From contig BCJX01000002.1 in NCBI GenBank assembly GCA_001600415.1, forward strand, positions 2,054,513 through 2,118,512: a stretch of DNA of 64,000 nucleotides. The letters run 5' to 3'. The position numbers and the translations under genes were made by a program. The notes under the pieces were generated by a model. That model was given only the letters and a program-made list of their open reading frames with translations, was not told the origin of the DNA and made no database searches. Numbering within the stretch: position 1 is the first letter of the stretch; every line of letters begins with the position of its first letter. Source of the stretch: Pascua guehoae (taxonomy: Eukaryota; Basidiomycota; Tremellomycetes; Trichosporonales; Trichosporonaceae). This document shows, one piece after another, positions 20,848-32,700 of this stretch.

Positions 20848-23800
20848 CTACCATATCCGTTTGACCATGGTCCACCGCTCGACTTCCTCGAGCCGCCACG
20901 TCTTCTTCTTGGGGTTTGTCTGCGGCTGCGGCTGCGGCGCTGGCCCGTCCATCCCGAGCCCAGGTTGTCTGGGACGCGGCGTGGTTGGCGTCTCGTACTC
21001 TCTGCGAGCCGCAGCAGCCGCGGCCGCAGGCGACGAATGGTCGGGGAGGTCGTCGTCTGGATTGGAGAGGTACCGCTTTGTTTCCTTGTTATATGCCTGT
21101 GTGGGTCAGCGCTGAACGGTGAACACACCCACCATTTCCTCCTTGCTCTCGCCAACGCCCGGCCGCCCAAAGTCGTTGACGACGTCCTCGGCCTCGCGCT
21201 CGTCCATGCCCGCCTGTCGGAGGGCCGAGAAGCTCAGGAGTCCAAGCCCAAGGAGTATCTTGATCGCCACAAGGCTGCAAAGTCAGTACCAGGGTAGAAG
21301 AGGATGTACCCACCATGCCCATCCGGCCGCGCCGACGAGGATGCCCACGGTCCACTTGAGCGCTGTCCAGATCCAGTCTGACGACGGGAGGGCATCCTCG
21401 TCGATCGAGTGCGTCGATGACGCCAGCATGCCCACGACCTGGGCGCTGATGCGAATCACCAGAACAGCAAGGGGGACGGAGGCGATGCCGAGGCGACGTG
21501 CCACGAGGGGGGACTGGTCGAGTAGGATTGCGTGCTGGCAGGTTAGCTATCAGACACGTGGTACTAACCTACCTTTCGCTTCTGGCGGTGGCCGCGACCA
21601 CTCCCAATGGTGCCCGCGAGAAGCACGTCCTTTGCGAGCACGTCGGTGAAGCGGTCGTAGACGGTTGCGCGGACGTGGTTGAATTTGGCGATAAAGGCGT
21701 GCTTGAGCCAGTCGACCAGCATCTCGGACGCGAGAACGAATAAGACAGGCTGGGGTCAGCTGTGAACCGAACTGCGACAGCTGCTCACAGATAGAATGCG
21801 CTCGAGCAAACTCTTGCCCCGTGTAAAGCTCTTGGGAAGGAAGGCGAGGTCGGAGCCCGCCATCTCGATCACGTTGCGCACGGCAATGATGACGAGCATG
21901 AGACCTAGCTGGAAGCGCTCGACAATGTCGGCGCACATGATCTGGAAGAGGTTTTCTTTTTCAAACTTTTTGAACACGGCTGGGATGTCAGCTGTGTCGT
22001 GTACAAGGTAAAGTCAACTGACAGCCCTTGATTTCGACAAACTGGTTGCTGATGAGGAGGGAGATGAGTGTGTAGTCGTACGAATTGATGGCCACGTTGA
22101 GCGAGATGAGCATGTAGAAGAATACAAGAGTGTGAACAACTGTGCAATGTCAGATAAGGAAGGAACGAAGGGAGAAGGGAGGAAGGATTGAAGGAAGGAA
22201 GGGAGGATGGAAGAAAGGAAAGGTGGATAGAAGAAAGGAAGGCAAACTCACAAACATATCCCAATGCGAGGGAAAAGAAGAAGACGGGGCGAACATGCTC
22301 GCGCTTCCTCCGTGGTCCTGGTCCACGCGACTGCATCCCGAGCGTATCCCTCGCAAACAGCGTATCCAGCACGTCCTGGCCAAACGCACAGCAGAGGCGG
22401 TCGGCAATCTCGAGCGCGTTGAAAATGACGTAGAGCTTGATCGTGTCCTGTCCACGGACGGCGTGGTACATTTTGCTCGCGTCGGTGCCGACCATGAGAA
22501 TGGCGGCGGGGATGACGAGGAGCAGCATCCGGAGCAAGCTCTGCACATGCGCGGGTGGTATGGGCCCCACGCCTCGTCCGCGCACGAGGCGCGAAAAGAT
22601 GCGCGAGGCGGCAAACGTCGCGCGGATGGGGAGAATGGTAAAGTTGTACAGAAAGCCGTCGAGGCAGAGGAGTGCGCCGAAGAAGGTCACCTTTTCGACT
22701 GCAAACGGCACAGCGAGGAAGTTGGCAATGCGTTCCCTGGGTGTTAGCAGGGGTTGGACCGTCACAATACAGTTCGGCAAGTGGAGCTGGGCGAGAGCAA
22801 GGCAGTTGCCTCCCGCGCTGCAAGTACATCCTCGGCTGGCACTCACCCCTTGCCGTCGGCAATCCAGCCCTCCCAGCGGTCGGCCGCATCCTCGTCGCGG
22901 AGCAGGTCCCACAGTCCGAGCGGCTTGTCGTCTTCCTTTGCTTTTTCGCCATCTGCGTCGGGATCGGCATCGGCGTCGGCGTCGGCATCAGCATCTCCGT
23001 CTGCGTCAGGATCGCGGTCAGCATCAGCATCCGCATCAGCGTCTCGCTCGACGCCGTCACCGTCGCCGCTCGTCGGCGAGTCGAGTGCAAACTCGTGCGG
23101 ATCTCCAGTCATTGCTTCGACCCTGTCGACGTCGACGTCCAATGGCGGCGGCGTGGGCAGTCCACTCCCGCCATCGAGGGTGGGTGCGCGGCTGCGCGCG
23201 GGCCAAAACTCGTCTTCCTCAACAGATGAATGGCTCGGCCTTCGCCGCGGTGACGCACGTTTGGGCGACGAGCGGTCGAGCCGGGATTCGCGCGTGTCGC
23301 GGACGACGTCATGGGACCATTCCGACGTGTGGGCGATGTGGATATGTGAATGTGTGTGGTGCGAGTGCGAGTGGTACTCGCGCTCGCGCTCGCGTTCGCG
23401 CTCGTCTTCGAGCCGGCCAAACGCGTCGTGGAGCTGGCGGATGTCGAGCTGCTGCAGGTCGAGGCGGGGGTGGTCGAGATCCAGCCGGTCGAGCGTGTCG
23501 GGCCGCTCGAGACGTTCGCGCTCGCCCCGCAGGTCGGGCGACGGCGGGAGGGACGAGTACGTCGTCGGGTGGTCGAGGTCGAGATCAAACAGCTCGGCAC
23601 GGGCGTGCGTGTGGTGTTGTGGGAGCGGGGCGGTTTCCGGCGCCATCGGCATGGAAGGGACGGCGAGCTTGGAGCTTGAACTCGACCCGCTCAGTGTGTG
23701 GAACGAAGCGTAGCTCGACGACCCGCGGCGCAGTGGTGATGCAGCGGCAGGTGAGGGTGCAGCCTCGGCGTCGTCCAAGTTCACGTCCACGTCCCGCCCT

Positions 23801-24004
23801 TGTGTAGGCACCGGCGTCGCCTCGCGGTCACGCCCTCGCTCCCGCTCTCGTTCGCGCGCGCGTTCCTGTTCCTCTGTGCGTTCGCGCTCGCGCTCGCGCT
23901 CGTCGAGCTCGGCTTCGAGGGCCAGTGCCTGCCGTCAAATACCGGTCCGCACTCCTGCTCACCTCGTCTTCATGCTCGTCCGAGTCCCATACGCTAATGT
24001 CCAT
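20848..24004 (-). CDS. TAPT1/EMP65-family membrane protein
   Basis: Start ATG at 24004; first exon 23963..24004, second 22847..23928, third 22252..22736, fourth starting 22139, then several shorter exons to a TAG at 20848. I estimate 850-900 residues. The N-terminal third is disordered and highly charged: an Arg/Glu run, His-rich HSHSHHTHSHIHIAH, then Asp-Ala repeats. The conserved part starts at LGLWDLLRDEDAADRWEGWIADGKGERIANFLAVPF and includes several membrane helices (LLRMLLLVIPAAILM, FFYMLISLNVAINSY) and KGSVFKKFEKENLFQIMCADIVERFQL. The last block is a hallmark of the eukaryotic TAPT1/YER140W (EMP65) family, ER membrane proteins that in yeast work with Slp1 to protect folding luminal proteins. 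The C-terminus is Lys/Arg-rich and cytosolic by prediction. Internal exon borders after the fourth exon are less certain. Confidence 0.85.
22141..22250. repeat. purine-rich GGAAGGA-type tract in an intron
   Basis: Irregular GAAGGAAGGGA repeats on the plus strand (pyrimidine-rich in the transcript) fill the intron before the fourth TAPT1 exon. Confidence 0.7.
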
Positions 24005-24280
24005 GGTGTGATGGGAAGAGTAGAGTCATGGACCAGATGGACGACTACAGGAGGTCACAAAAACAGTACGCCATCGCCCTGTCGCGGCGAGATTGTCATC
24101 GATGGGTGGCCATGCCGTATGACGCCGCCTGCCCGCGAAACAAGTGGTCGGCGCCGATGCCGGTGCCTGAAATCTGGTTGGTTTGGTTCCAAACTCGATC
24201 TGACACGCGTCCAGCCCAGAACCACGCTTGCAACAACATTATCGCCATCTGGTACTCCCATCAGTATCGCGCCATCTACA

Positions 24281-25698
24281 ATGTCGGACGACACTGATCC
24301 ACCACAAGACGTACAGTCACCCGCTCATCGGCCCGACAATCCCACGCCAGCCCAAGGGACACCGCAGCCAGTATGGGACAAGGTGCTCTGGCGACGACAG
24401 CCGTTTCCGGACAACTATGTGCCGCCGTCCTACCTCGCCGAGCTGGACAACCTGCGTGGGTAGCATTTTACTGGGCCACTTTGCAGCTGCTCTCCGTGGC
24501 CTTGGGCCTTGCATGGCTTTGACCCCAAGCTCCCAGCTGGAGCTGGAGCTCCATCCTCCAAACCCCCCGGCACACAACTGACATGACCGCAGCACCCCGC
24601 CCCCGCCCACATCTCACGAGCCTGATGGTCGCCGCCCTCCCCGTGTCACAGCACGTAGCAGTCATTGCCCTTTTCCTCGCCGTCTTTGGCCGCATGCTCA
24701 GCGGCGACTTTGGCGCCGCCGAAGTCGGGTGGAGCTGTGCGGCAGCAGGTATCGTGGCGTATGCCCTCTGGCGTGTCGGGTGGGGCGGACAAGAGACGCA
24801 GCGGGACGCTGGGCGTGAGTTTGAGTCTGGCACAGTTGATAACCTGACCCTTGTCGGGGAAAGAAATATGGATGCCCGAGTGATCACAAACCTACGGCAC
24901 TACCCTCTCAGCTGACACGCTCGCAGCCCTCGTCCCGGGCCCTTCTGCGCTGCGTCCCCTCGTCCTGCCCCCGCTTCTCCTCTCCCTCCTCGCCCCCGTG
25001 CTAGGCACGCTCACGAGCGCGACCACCAGCGACTCGATCTGGCCACTCGCCGGCCTCCTCTTCTTTGTCCACCTCCTCCTCACAGACTTTAGTACCGGAC
25101 CAGACGCGCGGCGGCGCGCGCGCCTCCGCCGCGCACGGCGTAGGAGGGGCAGCGTGAGCGGTGCCCGGGATGAAGTCGGCGAGGAGAAGAGGTACGCGTT
25201 GCCAAAACCACGGCCGGCTGAGCTGGGCTGAGTCCATACTGGGTCTTCCGAACACTCTCCCGAACATCCTCTGACACTCAGCCTCACATCGTCCCTCTCG
25301 CTCACGTCGGCTCTGAGCGCCTCTGTCGTCCTCGCATCCCGCCTCCCCTCGACAGCACATGTCTTTTCGCTCGTCATGCTCGCCGCGGGCCTGTTTGCTG
25401 GCTGGCCCACATTGGCCAAGGGTGTCCGCGTGAGTTTACCCACTTGTCTCCCAGCTGACGGCAGGAATCGGGGCGTGCCTTCTCGGCCGCGCTCACCGCG
25501 TCCGTCGTGTGGCTCGCCGTCACAATGTTCCCACCATCAGAGGCCGTCCCGAGTGGCGCGACGCGCGCGTTTGTCGCCACGCTCGCGCTCGTCAATGTCG
25601 TCGGGCCCGTCATGTTCTGGTGGGGGTGGCGGTGGAAGCGGCGGCTGGGTGGGGACTGGGATGTGGCCGTCGTGCGCTTGCGGAAAAGGAGGATGTAG
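24281..25698 (+). CDS. GPI2: GPI-GlcNAc transferase subunit GPI2/PIG-C
   Basis: Model: join(24281..24455, 24593..24814, 24927..25191, 25282..25429, 25465..25698), 347 residues; all phases agree. The motif VLWRRQPFPDNYVPPSYL near residue 34 is the signature of PIG-C. Hydrophobic segments follow in the expected order (SLMVAALPVSQHVAVIALFLAVF; LVLPPLLLSLLAPVLGTLTS; GLLFFVHLLLTDFS; SLSLTSALSASVVLASRLPS; AFVATLALVNVVGPVMFWW), and the protein ends in a basic RLRKRRM tail. PIG-C is part of the ER complex that transfers GlcNAc from UDP-GlcNAc to phosphatidylinositol, the first step of GPI-anchor synthesis. Length is near the usual 280-400. It shares a 276-nt divergent promoter region with the TAPT1-like ER gene, which may allow joint control. 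Confidence 0.9.
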
Positions 25699-26045
25699 GT
25701 GGCCCCGTCTCGCTGACTTGGCCATGGGTAGCTTGATCTGCAGCCGGGCCACAACCAGCTGTTGTACAGTACACACTAGACGATAGATGAATGGTGCTGC
25801 ATGTGCGGGGTAGTACAGTGGTGTCCGGTATCCGGGAGATTCAATGGTAGTCGATGGGGAGATGAGAGTGGAGGAGAGTGGTGTGGAGGAGTGCAATGTC
25901 GACTGTTGTCGCAGGTGAGGACGCGAGGAAACGAAGACGAACGCTGCTGCCTGGCTTGCCGGGCCGTACTAAACTCCAACGAGCAATACAGTCCGCACAA
26001 ATCTACACGACAGCCCTCGCTGCCGCAGGATACACGCGCGCGCGT
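25699..26045. other. convergent 3' spacer (GPI2 / COX17)
   Basis: 347 nt between two converging stop codons. Nothing recognised besides probable 3' untranslated sequence. Confidence 0.5.
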
Positions 26046-26507
26046 CTAGACCTTGAAGCCGTACCCGCGCATGCACGCCTTGTGCGCCTCTATCAAGTCC
26101 TTGCACTTGATCTCGGCCTCGTCCGAGGGAAACTTGATGATGCAGTCGTCGCGCTTCGACTTGGTCTCGGGGCACGCGCAGCAGCTGCGTCAGGTTAGCG
26201 GCGAGTCCTGGTCGGGAGGGCGATGGGCGGGGAATGACAAACACAACAGAAAAGGCAGCAGAATGGGCAAAAACGGGACCACGAAGCGACGGGCGCGTCA
26301 CATTGCCAAGCGGCGCGACCGTCATATGACACGCAATCGGCGACTGGTACTCGTCGCCGCCGTACCGCATGTCGCTACGTCTTCCCCACGATTGAATCGG
26401 CTCGGTCACCATACTCACGGCTTGAGGCCCTTGGGGTTGAGGGGGTTGACCTCCTTGGGGCTACTGTCAGCACATACGGAGGATCGCAATACGTACGCGT
26501 CGGGCAT
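26046..26507 (-). CDS. COX17: cytochrome c oxidase copper chaperone Cox17
   Basis: Model: complement(26046..26184, 26419..26460, 26497..26507), 63 residues plus stop, phases consistent. Exon 1 is only 11 nt (MPDA). The protein reads [20 protein letters not shown] then [22 protein letters not shown]. The CC.C copper-binding cluster, the twin-Cys helix pair with [11 protein letters not shown] (C-x9-C) and the GYGF C-terminus are the Cox17 signature. Cox17 is imported into the mitochondrial intermembrane space by the Mia40 pathway and hands copper to Sco1 and Cox11. The loop between the first two disulfide Cys is about two residues longer than the usual Cx9-10C. Divergent to the mitochondrial ETFRF1-like gene, 1.28 kb away. 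Confidence 0.93.
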
Positions 26508-27786
26508 TGTGATACAGGTGGCGGAGGGGATACAGTCGGGAGAGGGAGAGAGACAGGTGTTTGTGAACGGAGAGTGTTGAGTTTGTGGGCGTTGTTCCGT
26601 TCGGAGTAGCAGGTACCGACTTTTCCGTTGTCGCGATTACAAAGCCCACGCACGTCAGGGCGGACATGGGTTGCATCTCCGCTACTTCCAGATCACGTGG
26701 TATTGTTGCAACTCCGGCTAGACCCGAGCGTCTCGACCCGAGACGGAGAACGCGACATGACGACATCATGGTCATGTCAACAAAATCCTATGTACATCCG
26801 TCTACAGAGACCTGCTTGCAACTTGACGTTTCACGATGTGTGGTGTGGAATTGTGCAACAAGCGCATAGTATGGACAACGTACAGGAGAAAAGGCACGGT
26901 GTCTCTGGCAATGACACCTGTTACACGGAAGACTGTGGCAGGCACCCAATGAATCAAATCTGGCCCATCTTTGCATCTTAGGAGCTACCACCAGCAGACC
27001 ACGGCTTGCACGAGTGTATTTACTCGCGCACCTACACCCTCAACAGACCCCTACGCGCATGACCAGGATGCTACGCACCGTCAAGTCAACACGCGTCCTG
27101 TCGCCTGCAGTGCGGCAAAGACGGCTTGCGGGGAAGTCACAACAGCGCGACAGCGGCGGATTGCTTGAACGCTTCACACCGTCACGGAGGCAGTCGCGAT
27201 CGAGGGGCATGGCGCTGTGATGCTCGCTTTGGGTCAGGTTAGGGTACCACCAACAAATACTACTGTACGCGAGCGAGCTGTTGAGTCGTAAAGGTTTAAA
27301 TGGGGTGAACTGGTGGCCTACTGTAGATGGGGGACGCGATGGACGTTGGTCTCTCAGGCTGATGTTACGTAATATATTCTCCTGCGATGCCCATTGCCAT
27401 TCCGATGACGTTTTTTGGAGCCAGAGGAGCAGTTTGAGCACTTTTGCCGGGCCGAGGGAGCGAGGGAGAGGCCAGGCACGGTTGAACGCACAAACTTGTC
27501 GGCCTGCGACGGTTGGTCGCCGCTGGCCGCTGGCCTCGCTCTCTTGCTCAACCGGCCGGCTTTTCGAGTCGACCAGTTATCTTGCCCATATCGCTCCCTC
27601 CCTCTTGCCCATATCACCACCACCCTTCCCACACCACACCCTCTCCGACTTCTCCATCACCCACTCGTCCTCAACCTCCCTCCCCATCGCCAGCTCCACC
27701 CGGCCAGCACGCCTGCGCCGCACACTACTCACCACTCACTCAACCACCCCCTCCCCCCACCCCCAACTCCACTCACCCTCGCCACC
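26508..27786. other. 1.28 kb divergent region (COX17 / ETFRF1)
   Basis: No coding model. The last 190 nt before the plus-strand ATG is a C-rich, CACCA-type leader. An AT-rich TAATATATTC at about 27370 might be a weak core element. Confidence 0.5.
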
Positions 27787-28880
27787 ATGTCTCTGTCGCG
27801 CTTCCGTGCCCTACTCCGCTTCCAGCGCGCGGCATCGACCAACGCCGCGCCCCTCGCCGCCGCGGCCGCCCAGACGACGCAGCCACCGCAGCCCGAGGCG
27901 ATCCCGTCCGTCGAGGAGCTGCGCATGCGCGCAAAGAAGGTGTACAAGGAGGTAAGTCGGGACCGTGCAACGTGCGCCTCGGACGTGGTCGGGACGACAG
28001 ACGCGACGAGCTTGGAGCCACCTCACGTCACGTCGTTTGGAGCATCTCGGTGCCGATCGACAGTGCTCGTCCGTGCGCTTCTTGCGTGTGCTAGCGTTCC
28101 CGACTCTCCATCCCACACCCAAGCTGCACCCACAACGACTGAATGCTCACATCCCAGCTCCACCGTCTCGGCCGCGACTAGTGAGACCCCCACCCGTCCT
28201 CCCGTTCCCGAACCTCACTGACCCCGACCTAGCCCCGACACCGACTACAACTTCAACATGCGCCTGCGCCGCGCGTTCGAGAAGAACTCCAAGGTCACCG
28301 ACCCCGCAAAGCTCAAGCAGCAGCTCGACCTCGCCGAGCACATCAAGAAGGGTGAGTCGAGCACGTGTGTGCGCGGGCGGGTCAGCTTGGAAGTCGGCGG
28401 GGGTCCGGAAGCTGGCCGCCGACTCGAATGCTCGAGAAGCAAGAAGCATTTTTGCGGCGTCTAGATTCCGAGACAGCGGCGCCGAACGCGCGGCGGCCGC
28501 CCGTCGCCGAGCCAAGCCCGCACCGCCAAGCTTTAAACAGGAACGGAGCACCGAACCCTGGAAATGAGAGGGCATCGCCGAAGTCCAGCCCGCCGTTCCG
28601 CGTGCTCTGCTCCAGCGCCGAAATCGCAGCCGCAACCGCAACCGCCGAACCAAGCCTCCGAACCCCCCCCTGCCCACTGCTGGCCCACGCTGGCCCACGC
28701 TGCGCCCCACCCCTCCCTCCTACACACTGTTCCCCCAGCCTCCAGACACCACTAACCCCACCAGAGATCATCGCCATGTACTCGCTGCGCAAGTACCGCC
28801 ACCTCCGGCGCGCGTACCACCGCGACGAGCCCCCGCGCACCCTGAGCGACTACTACGCCGCCGCCGAGAGCAAACAATAG
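27787..28880 (+). CDS. LYR-motif mitochondrial protein, ETFRF1/LYRM5-like
   Basis: Model: join(27787..27951, 28158..28180, 28233..28351, 28765..28880), 140 residues. An Arg/Ala-rich presequence (MSLSRFRALLRFQRAAS) precedes the domain. The core KKVYKELHRLGRDYP...YNFNMRLRRAFEKNSKVTDPAKLKQQLDLAEHIKKEIIAMYSLRKYRHLRRAY follows the ETFRF1/LYRM5 pattern: the degenerate LYR (here VYK), LGRDYP, F.KN..V.DP and LRKYR. LYR proteins bind acyl-ACP and act as assembly or regulatory subunits; mammalian ETFRF1 removes FAD from electron transfer flavoprotein. Exon 2 is only 23 nt. Role in ETF control is inferred from the family. Confidence 0.83.
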
Positions 28881-29708
28881 GCGCCCTGCCGACGAGCGAG
28901 TCGAGCGAGGGCGTAACGGGCGGCTGCAGCGTGCCCGGGCACAACCACCCGGCATGCACGCGCATGCCGAGCATGGCGTTCGCCGCCTGCTGTGCAACTC
29001 GCACCTCACACCTCGCCACCACAACCTCACACCCTCGCAACCGCCACCTCGCGTCCAGCCTCCCTCGCCACGCTGACCGGGATCCAGACCCAGCCCCGCC
29101 CTCATGCCCTCCTCGGCCCACCAAACCAGGCCACGCCGCATACCCATACCTCATCGTCCCATTGTCCGCCCCGCGTCCGCGTCCGCGTCCACGTCCACGT
29201 CCGCCGTCAGAAGCAAAGCCTGCCCAAACTGCCCGCCAAGGGCCTAGAAGCCTCCAGCCGCCGTTGTTAATCAAACTGAACCAAGCCCAAAACGAAGATC
29301 CACGCCGCGCACGAGAATGACACGAACCGACGACATATCCACCCTCCCGAGCAGGCCGCTCGCTGCAGGCGTCCTATACGATACCCCAACTATCCCCCCA
29401 CGTGATTCTTCACCCCCAAACCCGCCTGCACCACCATCTCAACCACCCCATCCCACCGTCCACCATCCACTGTCTCGCCCCCTCGTCACCATGTGTCTAA
29501 TACTGAATCCGTAGCATCTAGTGCAACGCGGTATGGATCCAATGCTGGGTATGCTTGTGACCGAGAAACTAGACCTAATTGCAACTCTAACCAGACTCTC
29601 ACCCTCCTCGTCCCCAATCTCCTTGCTCTCCCTACCGCCGCACACGCGCACGCTTTGCGTCGCTGCCCGTCAGCATTCCTGTCCCTCACGCTCTCATCAA
29701 AGCCGCAC
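28881..29708. other. convergent 3' spacer (ETFRF1 / UTP20)
   Basis: 828 nt with no coding model; low-complexity C/A-rich sequence and a GCGTCC/ACGTCC hexamer run at about 29168-29205. Confidence 0.5.
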
Positions 29709-32700
29709 TCACACAAAAGTCTGCTTCTTGCGTTTCTTGCTCTCCTTTTTGCGCTCGCCGCGCTTTTCCTGGCGCTTGGCCCAGGCGCGGGGATCGGCGA
29801 CGGCGAGGCGCGAGCGCTTTTCGCGGCGCTCGGTGCGGATCTCGCCCGTGCGCCGCCGGAGCGTCTCCCATGCGCGGCTAAAGGCCGTCGCGCCCACTTT
29901 GGCCTGGACAAACTCGCGCACCTCGGTGGCGAGGGTACGCAGGTCGTCGAGGCCTGCGGCGTCGGTCTTTTCCGACGCCAGGTCGCCGCCCTCGTCGAGG
30001 ATGCGGTGGATGGGCGCGAGAATGTGAATGAGAAAGTGGCGCGCCTGGGCTGCGCTGAGCGACGTCGTGATGCCGGCAAACAGGCGGAGAATGGCCGAGA
30101 CCGGACCGGTCCACGGGAGGACTTGGCCGGGGAGGACGTCGTTGGACGGCGCGCGGGTCACGATGAGGCGGCGCGCGAGGAAGGACGCGCGCGACATGAG
30201 CCACGCGAGTGGGCGGGCCGAGGCGGCCGCCACGGCGTCGGCGTCGTCTTCGTCGTCGTCGTCCACCTCGTCGTCGTCGGCCTCGGGCGCTTCGGCTGCA
30301 ATGCCCGCCGAGCGCTCGCCCGCGGCCCAGTCCTTTGCCACGTTCCACAAGAGCTTGACCAGCTGGTCGGCAAGCTTGGCGTCCACGACGACACGCTCGC
30401 CGTCGGCCGTCCGGCTCCCCCCGATCAGGATGCAGCTCTTGCGCGCCACGTCCAGACACAGGTCGGGTCCCAGCAGCGCAATCGCGTCCTTGCCCTCGAC
30501 CTTTGCGACGGCCGTGCCGTTGGCCGCGTCCTTGCGCTTCGTGTGCTTGCCCTCCGTGCCTGCGGGGCGCGTGGCAAAGAGAACAGCCAGGACGCGCGCG
30601 GCGCCAAAGCGCACCCACTCGTGCGGGAACAGCAAGTGCGCCACGACGTCGGCCCACGGCAGCGCGTTGGTGAGCGCCGCGACAGACGCAGGCGGGAAGC
30701 CGGAAAGCGCCTTGGCCGTGACCGACAGGGCTTGGTGCGGGAGCATATAGTCGAGCGCGATCGTGTCCGTCTCGTCCGACGCCTCTGCACGTGCAAGTGC
30801 CACCGCACTCGAGTGGATGACGGGGACGACCAGTTGCGGGAGCCCCTCGAGCACGGCCGAGTGAGAGTCATCTTCAGCGGCGGCCGCAGCAGCCTCGCAC
30901 AGGAGGCCGTACACGGCCAGCGCTGCCGACGCCAGCGCGGGGTTGTCGTCGCGCGCCTCGACCCAGCCGCCGAGGACGCCGAGGGTGCGTGCCTGGTGCT
31001 CGGGGGAGAGGGCGGCGTAAAGCTGCTGCAGGAGCGCGCCAGCCATGTTGCGGCACTTTTCAGAGTCGTCGTTTGCGACCACGGCGACGAGGGCGACAAA
31101 GAACAGGTCGGCATACTCGGCCACAAGGTCTTGGGAAAACTTGGAAAAGACGGCCGACAAGACCTCCATGACACTGACGCGGCCCGACTCGAACACATAG
31201 TCGAGGTTGCGTGCCAAAAAGGTCATTTGCGCCTTGAGCCGCCCCGTGCCCTGTGGATAGTCGAGGAGGAACTGCATGAGCACGCCGCGGCAGAGCTCCT
31301 GGACGTGTGTCGACTGCGACGTCACCATGATCCCCGAGACGCGGTCCATGAGGTCGTAGATTTCGGGCACGACGAGGCGCCGCGCCACCACTGCGCGCAG
31401 GACAGTGAAGATGGCCGCTTGGCGGTCGTGCTCTTCGATATCGGGCGCAATGACTTCGACGAGGTAGCGCAGTTGCGTCTCAGATACCTGCGTCGCCTTG
31501 CAGTCGCGGATGAGCACTGCCAACGTCTTGAGCGCCGTCTGGGCGATTTCGCTCTCGGCAGTGCCGCCGGCGTGCTTGATAATCTTGAAAATATTGGTCA
31601 CAAACGCCGGCAGCGCGGCGTCGACCTGCGGCACGGGGCACTTTGCAATCGCCGCCGTCGCCTTGAGGCCGAGGCCGAGAATGGCCGCTGTGGGCGAGTA
31701 GAGCGTGTTGCCAATCGCATTCACAAGCGGGCCCAGGCGTGCCAGAATGTTGACGTCGTCAAAGTCAAACTTGCCGCGGCGGAAGGCCGTGACAAACAGC
31801 TCGAGGCCAAACGAGACAAACTTGTAGGCGTTTTGCGCATACACGTCGACGTCTTCGTCACGCTCGCGCTTCATCTGGACGGTGAACCGGTCCGTCCGGT
31901 CCTTTGCGGCCTTGGGCGCCTTCTTCTTGGCCTGAAGGTAGCGGCTGTTGCCGTTGATGAGCGAGTAGCACAGGTTGAGAATGTCCTCTGGGCCCAGCAT
32001 GGCATTGGCATTCAGCCCCAGCGCGATGCGGCGCAGCACCTCGTCGACCTGCTGCATCGTCTTGACGGCCTGCGACACCGTCATAATCTCGCGCACCGGT
32101 GCGAGCACAGCGCCCAGCTTGGCGGGCGATACGAGGCGCGACACAAGCTGGAACGTGTCGTTGCCGCGTGATGTGGCGCCGCGCACCTCGCGCATCTTGG
32201 TCTTGAACCCCTCGGTCGCCACGTCCTTGCCCGACTCGCCCCAGATGACCTCGGCCGAAATCTCGACAGCGTCCTCGACAGCGGCGTCCAGGTCGACAAA
32301 ACGGTTGCCGGCCTCGCTCGTCGCATGCACCAGAATCGAGTGCGTCGTCACGGCCAGCACGTGCTTTTGCGGGCCGCGTTGCAATGCCGTTCGCAGCTCG
32401 CGGATCACGCGCACCAGCCAGTCGGGGCCGAGGAAGACGGCAATCTTGCCAATCGTGTCGCGCGCAATGTCACGCGTGTCCTGGTCCTTGCTTCGGAGAA
32501 TCTGGGACACAGTCGTGATGATACGCAAGATTTCGTCGGCAGACGTGTCGTCTGGGAGCGCGTACGCGACCTTTACGAAACCGAGGGCGACGGGGATGCG
32601 CACACTGTCGTCCGTGTCGCTCTTCTGCGCGACAAACTTGGACAGCGCCGGGAGGAGGCGCGTGAGGACGACATCGACAATGTGCGCCGTCGGCTGGGCT

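Noticed and set aside
22141..22250. GGAAGGA tract as a coding segment
   Set aside because: It lies between a good donor and acceptor of the TAPT1-like gene and would insert a Pro/Phe/Leu-rich stretch in the membrane domain.
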